Positions 47,916 through 58,350 of a stretch of 64,000 nt of DNA are shown piece by piece (the stretch's first letter is position 1; each line of letters begins with the position of its first letter). The notes under the pieces were generated by a model. The model did no database searches and was not told the origin of the DNA. It saw nothing but the letters and a program-made list of their open reading frames with translations. This stretch comes from Scytalidium lignicola (taxonomy: Eukaryota > Ascomycota > Leotiomycetes): NCBI GenBank assembly GCA_002812745.2, contig NCSJ02000214.1, positions 1 through 64,000 on the forward strand, read 5' to 3'. The translations under genes were made by a program, and so were the position numbers.

Positions 47916-49073
47916 TTAGAATACTTTTAACTGCTCTTGATAAATGCTGATATCCTTGGAATTTGTTTCTTGCCTAGCATCCACTGGCTCGCAAGAGTCT
48001 TCACCTGATTTTAGCCATGCTGCAAGTGTCGATTGCGTGGGATCACCTAGACGGGCAGGTGGAAGATCATGGAGTCCTTCAAGTAATCCTTCTGGCAAAG
48101 TTCGGTTGGAAGCTGGCTTGGACAACTCCGCAATTAGGCGAAAAATTTGGGCAAGCTGCATCGTGTCGATAAGAGCAACGTGATTGTTATCAGTCAAGGG
48201 ACTCTGGGGGAAAAGGGCTCGAAACAGAATTTGCTGTGCCCACGACGGGATATTCAAGACTTGGCCCAAGTAATCCTTCAAGAACTTGCATACTGGATAT
48301 GCCTCCTTCACCCAAATACCTTCTCGTCCTTTTTTGGTTAGGAAACGGTTGAGGATGCCGATATCAAGACAGTTCCCTACCCTCCTCATGCTGTACTCGA
48401 CGAAAACGTCAGTTGGCTGAAATCCTGCGTCATCAATTTGTTGAACTAATTCCTCAAATGTATGGGCCTCTGATACACTCCCTTCAGGGAATAACGTGTC
48501 ATATCGCTGGAAAACTCTCCGTGTCTTGTTCTTAACGAACGCACAACTCCTGAATACAACATTGACGGCAACTTGCCCCGTCTTGACATTGACAATAGCT
48601 ACTTCGGTCATCACATTTTCGTGATCTCGAACTGAGTACTAGAACTCGGTATCTATTGCCCAGATATTAGGCGCCTGTATTGATTCATCAACAAGGGCCT
48701 TAATAATTCGACTGAAATCTTCCGAGTGGCATTTGAATGTATGATGTGCGAAGCTATGCAAAATACTCGATGCCCTACCTATGAAGTTCTGATCAAAATC
48801 TGGGATTGAATCCCAGGGCTGGCTGTGCGAGAAATAAAGTGTTATATAGTGATAGTCGCAGAACTTTCCTACACCTTGCCACCTACAGCGGTTACAGCGT
48901 CGGACATCGCAAAGAGGCCCTACTGCTGCCGGACTTAACAGACTACCAGTCGCTCGAACCAACTGGCAGTGGAGACAAAACTGTCTGTACGAAAGACGAA
49001 GATAAAGGACATTAGACTGAATTCGGCTGCCAAAGGATGGCGTTAACATCGCTGTCGTATCATTTATCTCCAT
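47916..49073 (-). pseudogene. DEDDh 3'-5' exonuclease-like gene with in-frame TAG
   Basis: One continuous frame of 386 codons, interrupted only by TAG at 48641-48639. The N-terminal part has Cys pairs (LHCQLV, CDVRRCNRC) and ends IWAIDTEF, the DxE motif of RNase T/RNase D-type exonucleases. The TAG comes next, and the frame then continues without another stop: MTEVAIVNVKTGQVAVN, a second acidic motif region (NCLDIGILNRFL) and HVALID, which fits the HxAxxD third motif. So all DEDDh motifs are present on either side of the amber codon. An 8-base 'intron' GTACTCAG at the stop is too short and breaks the frame. Alternatives are a recent pseudogene, a base-call error or readthrough. Related exonuclease-like families are common in ascomycetes; the substrate is unknown. 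Confidence 0.7.
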
Positions 49074-49631
49074 ATTATATGTGCATAAAACAGAGTGTCT
49101 AGAGCTAGTCTCGGATCCTGGCCGTTGTTTCTTTTGATCTGTAGAATCCTTCGATGGACCTACACACAGCCAGCCTCTGTTTGAATCATCGAGCCAAAAT
49201 GTAGGATTTTGGACTAGCTGTGGTTAATATGGATACAGACTTCAAATTGTTTGCAGTCACTTACTTAGACAATCTCGGTTCCATGCCTCAATCTGTGTGG
49301 GGGTTGGACGAGAGAATGCCTTTGAGTGATGCTTCTTGCAAAGAGCTAGTTAATTAAAGATATACCCGGAGGCGGTCAGGTAAGGAGTTGGTTAGAAGAA
49401 TCTCTTTACTTCACAGTAAGCATGCATTTGAAAGTAACTATCTTCTAAGTTTGATTAGAGATCGATTTACTATGTGGAATTGTCGTACGTTCATATCAAT
49501 AGCATTTAACTCATCAAACATGTTATCATTCATTCCCTCTCTTCCCATCCATCTCATCACCACCCATCAAACTTCATATAATGCCTATCTGGGATAAGCA
49601 TTTCACATTACATCTCTCATTGATGATTCCC
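49074..49631. other. Intergenic region
   Basis: About 560 AT-rich bases between two leftward genes. No gene recognised. Confidence 0.35.
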
Positions 49632-50693
49632 CTAACGACGAGCACCTGTTTCGGCTGAAGCCAATGAAGAAGTCTCTGGCATTCGCTTGGCTGCCTGAGC
49701 CATAGCCTCCTGATCGGAAGTAGTTGACTTTCTCTTGCGCAGGAGAGCAAATGCAAGGGCGCCGACGATAGCAAAAGAACCGAGAATGGTTCCAACAGCG
49801 ATACCAGCCTTGGCTCCAGCAGAGAGACCGCCACCTCCGGAAGAGGAAGAGCTGGCCTGGGAGTTGTTGTCGGAGGCAGTTCCTGCAGTTGCTGCGGGAC
49901 TAGTTGGTTGAGCAGTGGCAGCTGGTACGCTGCTGGTAGTAGCAACACCGGCGACGAAGTCCGAAGCGGTGACGTTGAAGCATGGAACTTGAAGAGTGAA
50001 GTCGGCGTCATTTACGAACGTCTGTCAAAGTTAGCAAATGCGTTTTCTAGGTTGTGATAAGAGAAAAATAAAAGAGACGAGACTTACGATATCGGCACAG
50101 GCATAGAAGGTCTCGTTCCTGCCATTGTTCTCAGTGGCATACTTGGCTGAGTACTCGAGCTGGATGGTAGCGTTTGTGCCAGCCGTTACAGTATCAGGGA
50201 TGCCACCAATCTTATAACATTGGTGACCTGGGTCGACTTCTGTAACGTTGCTGACAATCTGTTGCTCGAAGACGCTTTGAGTCGTCGGGTCTGAACATGT
50301 CAAAAGGGGTACCTTTCATAAATGACATTGGGAAGAACTTACTGTTGTTATAAGCAATATAGAAAGCAACATTATACGCATCATCAGCGATGGAAAGAGC
50401 AACTGAGCCTTGTGCTGTAGGGAATGCTAGTCAGGCTACGGTCAAAGTTGGCGAGATAGCATGAATAACTTACAAAGAGGGAATATCGTTCGGTTGTCAA
50501 TAGATGAACTACTTCCACAAGGGGCGATATTGTCGTATGCCGCAGACCAGGCACGATTCTCAGGCCAGAGGAAAGCAACTGGCCCCATGATGGTGCCTTC
50601 ATCACCTTCACCGTGGACCTCTTGGCTCACAGCGAGCTGGCTCATGGCAAGCCATGATAGAGCAGTAAGAGACGAGGCAGTATTGAAACGCAT
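49632..50693 (-). CDS. BIM1-like copper-protein domain, membrane-tethered
   Basis: Secreted or surface protein of the X325/BIM1-like group, LPMO-fold relatives tied to copper acquisition rather than polysaccharide cleavage (family knowledge). Exons 50693-50474, 50414-50343, 50290-50088 and 50021-49632 encode 294 residues. A signal peptide (about 1-24) is followed by EVHGEGDEG, PVAFLWPENRAW, NIAPCGSSSS and, across the first splice, RTIFPLSQGSVALSIADDAY, the family's signature. Cys residues in HQCYKI, YACADI and VPCFNV could form the two conserved disulphides. A Ser/Thr/Ala/Gly-rich stalk leads to one membrane helix (AGIAVGTILGSFAIVGALAF) and a basic cytosolic tail (LLRKRKSTTSDQ). Many homologues are GPI-anchored; here a true transmembrane tail follows. 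The first His is at residue 27, not directly after the likely cleavage site. Confidence 0.82.
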
Positions 50694-52181
50694 CTTGAAG
50701 GACTTGAGTATCAAAAGTCGACGGCAGCGATGAGCTTGACTCTTTTAGAGGGTGTATATGAGAGGGGGTATCTACTGAAGAAGAAGGGGAAGAGATCGTC
50801 CCAGCGACTCTATAAAGGAGAGGGCTACGGTGCCCAGAGGGGGAACACCTTCGGCCAACGGCATCACCGCCCACTATCACAGAGAACTTAGCAACGAAGT
50901 GACGGGATCCTTGAATCACGCAGCGCTTGGCACACCACATTTTCCCGTCTCTTGCCTGCTTTCTTGATGAGTCCGTACTCTTACCTCCGCGCATGCAACT
51001 GTGGGATGCGATGGAACTTGAGCCGTTAGCCGTACTCGAGCCCTAGTTTCCCGCACGTAAACGTGTGCCGACATCGCTGACCACGGCGCCAGGAAACATG
51101 GCATTCCCCAAGACAATGAAACAAGTCTAGGCGAGAATCGTATGATTTGCTTCTGAGCAAACAACTCTGGGGGAGAATGAGAGCTGATTGGAGCGGTGCC
51201 GGCGAGCACAAGCGGACTGGAGCCCTTGGAAAGCAGAACTATCGAATGGAGGTGTTGCCAGCCATCTAATCTAATCAATCTGCCCATCTGATAACTTTTC
51301 CCCCACTTTTCCTCGTAAAACGAGCTAATTTTTTCCTTAGCCCTCCATTTTATCTTATCAGATCCGAGAACGCGACGCCACGTGCAACCGCTTTGGGCCT
51401 CCCAAGCTGCTGGGCATGGAGTGGTTTTCCCTTCTTCTACCAATGGCGTTGTCTTGGTCCATGCAGCTTGGACGAAGCAAAAAGCCATCAGCGTTCTTGT
51501 CTCACGGTCTCGGTGTTAGGCCCTCGATGTGATCCGAATGTGCTTACCCAACACAAGTTGATGACGAGTCCTGGCGCTCGATTCTCAGGGCTAACGGCAT
51601 GTAACTGCTCCATTTTCTTACAGAGGAGACTTTGAAGAGCATCCTGCATGTTCTACTGATTAATGAAAATGAAAAATTTCCCTAGGTGTTGCCGTAGGTG
51701 CGAGCTAGAAAGCCGTTTGCGAAGGCGGCATGGCATGGCATGGCATGAAGCTGGGTAGCACATGGTGGGGAGAGAGCATGTTTTCCTCCATGTTCCCAGC
51801 TTAGCTCCCCAGCTTCCAGTACAGTAACTTGGACAAGAAAATACTCTTGTTATTGACCCACCATGGTTTATTGGTGACGGAGCGCTCCGATTTGATGGAA
51901 ATGGCTGGACTCAGGGGGCCAACGGTAGTAACCGCTGCAGCTGGACGTAATGCCAGGAACTATAGCTGCTGACTTGAGCATAGTCAAGCCAGTTCATTTT
52001 ACCCGCCCCCGATTACGCTCGATGGCCGTCAGTATAAGGTCGCAGGAGCTGGCATGTTCTTCCTCTTCCTGGTCTTCCTTCCCAATCACTTCCGTCGTAG
52101 CACTCTCACTTGATTTTTGGTCACGTCTTCAGCTTTTCAACTCCACGTTCGTTTATTCAAACACCATAAACACGTATCAAA
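50694..52181. promoter_or_regulatory. Divergent 1.5 kb region between two surface-protein genes
   Basis: No supported gene: a 190-residue leftward frame at 50916-51488 has no domain and looks accidental. Features seen are a GGCAT tandem (four units, about 51726-51747) and one TACAGTA at 51820. A C/T-rich leader precedes the 52182 ATG. The region should hold both promoters. Confidence 0.4.
51726..51747 (+). repeat. GGCAT tandem repeat
   Basis: Four consecutive GGCAT units in otherwise unrepetitive sequence about 435 bases upstream of the wall-protein gene. A minor microsatellite. Confidence 0.7.
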
Positions 52182-53148
52182 ATGATTGCAATTCAGTATA
52201 TCCTTGCTGGAGCTGTTGCTCTTAATGGTGTTGCTGCATACTCCATCGAGGATCCATTCTGGACGCGAGCACTCCTAAAGCGCCANGCGCCCGGAACTCC
52301 AGCGTACAACTGTCATGACAATTGTGGTAGGCTTTGAGAAGCTCTGGAAATTTCCTGGTCATACAGATACTCACACCACTTTAGGAGAAGCAATCCTCGA
52401 AACTCAGAACGTTGCTAATGTCTGCAATGACAATACCTTTTTGACCGACTACAACTATTGCCTCCAATGTGCTGGTCCAGATAATCAGGATATTTGGCAG
52501 TACTACGGTGGACCTTTGTCTCCGGCTGCGTCAGGTTGCGGCTTGTCAACTACACCTCTCTCTGGTCACCAAGCCGATGTCCCTCCTGCCATTCCAGCTG
52601 GATCAGCTTCAGGCGCCTCTTCCGCTGCTGCGTCTAGCCCTGCCTCTTCATCTACTACTACTTCCTCTGCAGCATCATCCGCGGCACCAGTTACAACTAC
52701 CTCTGCCGCTTCATCCACTTCTGCTTCATCTGCAGCACCAGCTACAACTACCTCTGCCACTGAATCTTCCGCTGCTGAGACAACTTCTGCTGCAGCAACA
52801 GCAATCAGCTCCGAAGCTACTTCTGCCTCCTCCCCAGCTGAAGCCGCTCCCACTTCATCCGCTGGAGCCTCAAGTTTGGCTCCTGAAAGTCCCTCCTCAG
52901 CTGCCGTCAGTAGTTCTACGCCTGCTGTTGTTGCTACGACCACTTTCACTAGCTCGCTGACAACTGGTACCCCCGTCGCTGGTGGCAATTCTACTACCGT
53001 AAGCACATGATTCCTCGTTAATGTAGCATTGCTAACCTGACAGACTTCCACACCACCACCATTTACTGCTAACACAGCAAACACACAATCTGCAAGCACT
53101 ATCATCGCAATGATGACTTTTGCTGTTCTCTGTGTTATCCTCAATTAA
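52182..53148 (+). CDS. GPI-anchored Ser/Thr/Ala-rich wall protein
   Basis: Exons 52182-52326, 52385-52998 and 53044-53148 give 287 residues. A signal peptide (MIAIQYILAGAVALNGVAAY) is followed by a short propeptide ending LLKR, a Kex2-type site at residues 33-34; the next codon CAN carries the N at 52286 (Gln or His). A Cys-containing domain follows (YNCHDNCG, joined across the splice to GEAILETQNVANVC, then YNYCLQCAGPDNQDIW and SGCGL), with six Cys. About 140 residues of Ser/Thr/Ala repeats (SAAPVTTTSAAS, SAAPATTTSATE) form a glycosylated stalk. The C-terminus (STIIAMMTFAVLCVILN) is a GPI-signal-like hydrophobic end. The Cys pattern looks like a recurring ascomycete surface family, but I cannot name it. 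Confidence 0.85.
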
Positions 53149-53784
53149 AATATTTGCAGTATTGTACATGTGGCTAGGTACATACAAAGCGGATATATAT
53201 TATTTATATCTCAGTCTGTAGAATAAGACCTTGTGCTAACTTTTTTTTATAAAAAAAATGGCCTGATTATTTTCTCAGTGTATTTTAATATTCTAACATA
53301 CAATGCGAGATCGAGAGATGGACAAATTTCCATGTCTCTCTTGATAAATGGGGTATTTGATGATGGTACTCTCTCTCGGTGCTCTTATCTATTATAGATC
53401 TTGTAATATAACTTTAGCTCTTTTATGTTTGATATGAACAGCAAGATGGTAGGTAGCATGGTACTAAATGATATTAACCCACATCATGTGCTTGTTTTAT
53501 AATGATATCACCTGAGGAATTCTGATCATATCATTGAAACAGCGTGCATTTTAGTTTAGATGTGCTCGGTAACCTGAGGATAGCATGGGCTCAAACGACA
53601 ACAGGTGAGCAGTTGAAAACAAGCAATTTAGATTCTATCTCCTTAATTCTTCTAGCTATCAGAAAATATGAGAGGCATTAAATTAACAAAAATACTTCTA
53701 TAAATGTTGTCTCAGTCAGAACCCGAGACTCACAAGATTACATACCTATTTTACTATAATTTAACTACTTTTAAGCAGATTCTA
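53149..53784. other. Convergent 3' intergenic region
   Basis: About 640 AT-rich bases with T7/A7 runs near 53242. No gene recognised. Confidence 0.35.
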
Positions 53785-54780
53785 TTATTTCACCTCCTCC
53801 ACTGCTTCATCCTCAAACTTACATCCAGACTCGCTAACATCAGGATAAACATCAAACCTTCGCTGAGTATATATTGGAATCCCTTTCCTCGTCTCTTCAA
53901 TCTTCTCTCCATTCAACTCAACAAACACAATTTGCTCTGCTTCCTCTGCTTCAACAAGCACCTGCGCCATGGGATCCACCACCAAACTATGTCCCCAGGC
54001 ATGATACGACGCAGTCATATCCCTGGCAGGACTACACAAAGCGACATAAAATTGATTATCCATAGCCCTCGCCTGTCCCTGCAATTTCCAGTGCAGAGGC
54101 CCAGTAGTCAAATTGAAAGCCCCGGGATAGATCATTGCAAAGCAGCCCTTCCTAGCCGCCACCATAGCCAGCTCGGGAAATCGGATATCGTAGCATATCG
54201 CAATAGCGATCTTGCCGTACTCCGGGAGATCAACAATGGTGATCTTGTTCCCAGGCGAGAGGACCTCGGACTCTCGGAATGTGATCTTGCCCGGGATGTC
54301 GATGTCGAAGAGATGCACTTTTCGGTGCGTAGCGAGTAATTCTCCACGTGGACCAAATGTCAGACTCGTGTTGTAGAGCTTCTTTGCTGAGGGGGAGTAC
54401 TCCGGGATGCTTCCTCCTACGAGGTAGGCGTTTGCTTCTGCAGCCATTGCGGATAATGCATGGTAGGATGGCGAGGCCGTCTGTGAGGGCGGGGAGGGCA
54501 GGAGGGTTTCGGCATATTTGGGGAAATAGTCGGTTCCGTATGGAGAGTTAAAGCATTCGGGGAGGACGATCAGGTTCGCGCCGTTGCGAGATGCTTCTAG
54601 GACTTTTTGACGGGCATGGGAGAGGTTGTGTGCTTTATCGGCGGCTAGTAGGGAGTAGATATGTTAGTTTCTAGAGCTTATAAGAGGGGTCCGAGAAGTG
54701 ATGTCATTGGAATGAGAGAACGCACTGCTGGCTAGTTGGATTAAAGCCAATTTTAATGGCTTCTTGAGAAGCTTCGCCAT
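53785..54780 (-). CDS. nit3: Nitrilase-family omega-amidase (Nit2/Nit3)
   Basis: Probably hydrolyses alpha-ketoglutaramate or deaminated glutathione; mitochondrial or cytosolic. Exons 54780-54726 and 54644-53785 (intron GTGCGT..ACTAG, phase 1) give 304 residues. It starts KLALIQLAS and continues ADKAHNLSHARQKVLEAS. The catalytic triad is visible as Glu in VLPECFNSPYG, Lys in HRKVHLFDIDI and Cys in CYDIRFPELA. The C-terminus YTQRRFDVYPDV is the family end. The length is close to the yeast Nit3 and mammalian Nit2 proteins. The donor GTGCGT is weaker than others in the window, but the splice gives exactly conserved sequence. Confidence 0.92.
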
Positions 54781-56104
54781 GTTTGAAGCTGAGATTGAGG
54801 ATTTAGAGAGGTGATTGCTTGAGGCATGAATAAAGCTGGGTCGTTAGCAATGGAGAAGCTGTTATCTAAGTGTGGGGAAGCCGATAATCGGGGGGATCTC
54901 GGCATATGGGAAATAGAACGAGGTCCGAAAACGTCAATGGTATTTGACATGCACCTCATATTTAGCACGCTAGATCTACCGATAGAGGATCCTACTGACG
55001 ATATAACGTAGATCAGTATCGAGGGATGCTCTTCAACATCAGTGGATGGAGCTCAGGAGCTGGTTGGGAATATCTTGCACTAGCGGAAATGGGTATCATA
55101 GGTTTCATATTCACTTCATAATATGGGGATCTCAACATCAGTTTTAGTTAATATCTAGTTAGTAATCTTATTTCAATCAGTCTGACCCTTACCCTATGTA
55201 ATGCAGTTGATTCGCTGGATTATGATTCGGCCAATGCAATTGATGGTCAAGCAGATCGGCGTGCTAAATGGAATGCTGGTGCACGACAATGGCACGCTTA
55301 AGGGTAGGATAGACTAAAGGACAAGCTATATATGAGTGAGTGTATTGTGCTAATCTATTATTGGTTTCCATTTTCATTTTCATTGTCGGTTTACTTCTCC
55401 TGCCATTTTAATTGACAATCATCCAAGGCTCTTTTCTACCTTCCGGAATTAAAATGGCAGATTGGTGTGAAATCGTTACATCCGCTGATTCACCTCTGCC
55501 GTCGTCCTGGATAACGTTGGAATCAGTGTTGGGGGTTACTATGAGGATTTACGTTAGTAAAATGAGTTTACAACTTCCTATGGCTTTATTAAGTTGTATC
55601 TTTCGATACGCGCTATATTATAAGGTTACTCAAGCGACTGTGGACATACTATACGTTGACAGTTTTTAAGGAACTTTATTTAAAAAGATGGAATAAAATG
55701 AATAGAGGAAAAATTTGCNAAAAAAGGATAGACACTCAATCAAGACCTTATGGAACACCAGAGAAGAACCGGTTATATTCACTAAGTCAGTCTGTTTTTC
55801 TTTAGTCTATATCTTTATTCACCACCACTGTTTCCGATTATCAACTCCAAAAATCCCAATTCCTCAAACTTGGCATGTTAATAGAAATTCTATTGTGATA
55901 GATTACTGGAGTTTAACTCATACGAAAGGGTAGGTAAGCCGCGTATATTATATTGAGCATCCACCATGATTTAAAATTAGTTTTCTCTTTCTAAAATGGT
56001 TAAATTCTAGCAAACCTACAAAATATTAAGAATTTACCACACGAATTCTCGCACAGAACGGAGCCCCACCTTCCACAGGAGAGCTCAACGGGAGTTGATA
56101 TGTC
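54781..56104. other. Gene-poor region, AT-rich
   Basis: About 1.3 kb with no supported gene; many stops in all frames and an N at 55719. Start of a degraded stretch that continues to 60.3 kb. Confidence 0.4.
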
Positions 56105-56200
56105 GTGTCCTCGTCCATATCTTCGACGGAACAAGTCTTCTCGGTTCACCCAACCGGGCCGTTAATAGCGGTTGAGGCCCAGCAAAAGACGCACTCCCAC

Positions 56201-56299
56201 CTTTATATGATGTATGAGCGGCCACTACAAGGTTATAAGAAGGCACTAGGACCTGAGCACACCTCGACGTTTAATATTGTTAATAATTTAGGGATTACG
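56201..56299 (+). pseudogene. TPR repeat relic
   Basis: MYERPLQGYKKALGPEHTST and FNIVNNLG match the tetratricopeptide unit found in fungal NB-ARC/NACHT-type and kinesin-light-chain-like proteins (usual form: YERALQGYEKALGPEHTSTL..VNNLG). Only about one repeat remains and nothing else of such a gene is seen nearby. Confidence 0.6.
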
Positions 56300-56400
56300 A
56301 CCACCAAAAAAACCTTCTTTCCCCGATCCATCCAATCTTTGTCGTCATGCGTCCCACGACGACTACTCTGTAAAATTATTATTATTGTTATTTGTTCCTA

Positions 56401-56952
56401 GATCCCAATTGGCAACCCATCCTCCACCGCGATCTCAAACCTGACAATATCCTCCTCCGTTCTCGAGCTACAGAAGGGTCTCAAAAGCCTCCCTATTGCG
56501 TGATATCTGATTTCGGGCTTGCATGTTATGAAAAGGGTAATGACAAGTTCCAATCCAGCTGGACCAAATTAGGAACAAAGCCATTCTGGGCCCCGGAACT
56601 CTGCCTCGATCCCATTGGTGATACTGGAAAGTATTTCAGCAGTCCACATAGTCGCTGGTCAGATGTTTGGGCTCTTGGCGTCTGTATTTATGGACTTTGT
56701 CGAAGCAACAGCCTTGCTCATTTCATTCAGCGCGGCGACAGATATGAGAGGAACCCCATTCTTGATCCTGGCAGAGCATATAGTCAACCACTCCGAGATA
56801 ATGTCATGAAGGCAACGGAGTGGAGTGGAAGTAAGAGAGAAGATGCCAGGTTGCTGGTTAAGCAATTCCACTGGGACGTTAAGCACGACAAGACTGTTAA
56901 AGTTGATATAGTGCTGTTGCCAGATTGGGCTATGAAGAAGAGAAGTTATTGA
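56401..56952 (+). pseudogene. Truncated protein-kinase catalytic domain
   Basis: About 185 codons with no ATG before them, opening just before the catalytic loop (ILHRDLKPDNILL), then DFG in VISDFGLACYEK, APE as KPFWAPELCLD and SRWSDVWALGVCIYGL. The whole N-lobe (Gly loop, Lys, Glu) is missing, so it cannot be an active kinase as read. It stops at TGA 56950-56952. Directly upstream is the TPR relic, which suggests several genes were broken up here. A spliced 5' exon farther upstream cannot be excluded, but none is visible. Confidence 0.7.
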
Positions 56953-58265
56953 GTCAGATACTCATCACCAGCGTCTCGCCTCAGCTAGTTCCTTAGCAAA
57001 TAGAAAGCTCCTTGAGAGTCATCTGACACTGTAACTATAAAGTGATCTGTTATTGTTTGGTATACTCCTATATCTTATTACTCAGAATATTATCAATGTT
57101 TGTCCACCTATTATCCATTCAATCATTATTTGCTGTATTGCTGTCATTTTGCCAATAATTCTCATCACNTTTTAATACGATTCTGTCAAGTTATTTCCTT
57201 ATCCTTCCATACTAGTTCTCGTCATCTACATCGATTTGCAGATCTTGTGTTTACCAACGAGTAACAAGCCTGAATCATAGATAATCTCTTTGTATAAGCA
57301 TCTCCCTATTCCAAAGAGATATTGTCCTCTACTCAGTGTTGTGTTGAGGAAGTATGCTAGATCATTTTATGTTGTTTAGTTATAAAGAATCCCTTCTCAG
57401 TGAATCTTGACGAGTTGATATCTTTGTACTATGAAACCACCAATCCATATTCATACTTCGGGAAACCCAGTGTAGAGTGAGTTCTATACATATATTCATA
57501 TTTCTCCATTCTGTGCCTAAATTTATGCCTTCAGTTCTCTAGATTCACTTCAGTCCAATTGTCATACTTGCCCAGTGGTATCCCTCTAATCCAGGTGAAT
57601 ATCTCATTTATGTATTCAAAATTTCAGGAACCATATAAGGGAGAACTTGGACTTAGAGTACCCCCTTGGTCCCTTGGTGAAGATCATGACTAAGTACGAT
57701 GACCATTACTGCTTCCTGTTCAAGTTTTGACTATAAATACTGGGAGAGAGTGGCGACTAAAACCTTAGGAAAGAGATTTTCGGATATCCATGAAATCGAC
57801 TTTCGTCACTTAAAACATCATTATCAACACTTTACATTCATAACTATCATTTTCCTCGTTACTTGTGAAAAATCCCTAGTTTATAAAAATCAACTAGCGT
57901 GTTATTTCTTGTCATGCTAAAGGGTGTATGTAGTCTTGCTTGAATGAGAGACAAAATATAAGCAAAATATAGTCTAATATGATGAGAACATGAAATCAGG
58001 AATGAAACAAATTGCAGGTTGTATAAAAAGGTAACTGGTAAATTTACCATTCGTCTTATTTGCCAGTATCCCAGACTTCTTCAGTACTGTTTCACATTAG
58101 ATGGTATCAAAGGAAAACTAGAAGTTTGCGTTGAAAACAAACCTATAAAAATCCTTCACCTTGCATTGACATCCTAGATCCATCTGCTCACAACAATATT
58201 TCTCCATTTTCTAAATGCACTACACACCAAAAATAGGAAAATAAGAACAGTCCCTCAACAAGCCC
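56953..58265. other. AT-rich gene-free region
   Basis: About 1.3 kb of AT-rich sequence with an N at 57169. No coding or RNA gene is recognised until the tRNA. Confidence 0.4.
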
Positions 58266-58350
58266 GCCCGGGTAGCTCAATCGGTAGAGCGTGTGGCTCT
58301 TATGAAGTAGATTAACCTCAAGGTCGCGGGTTCGAGCCCCGCCTCGGGCT
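58266..58350 (+). tRNA. tRNA-Lys(CTT), 12-base intron, copy 2
   Basis: The mature sequence matches copy 1 at 15969-16056 at every called base, including the T-T mismatch in the anticodon stem, but the intron is TGAAGTAGATTA (12 bases). The immediate flanks are also alike: AACAAGCCC before and CAATTCCCGAACGCT after. Opposite orientation, 42 kb away. Confidence 0.95.

Noticed and set aside
48634..48641. An 8-base GTACTCAG 'intron' that would remove part of the TAG in the exonuclease gene
   Set aside because: Far below the minimum intron size here (about 50 bases), and its removal shifts the frame.
50916..51488. 190-residue minus-strand open frame
   Set aside because: GC-rich chance frame in the divergent promoter region; no ATG-proximal or domain support.
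52566..53144. 192-residue minus-strand open frame of Val/Ala/Glu
   Set aside because: It is the antisense shadow of the Ser/Thr/Ala-rich repeats of the wall-protein gene.
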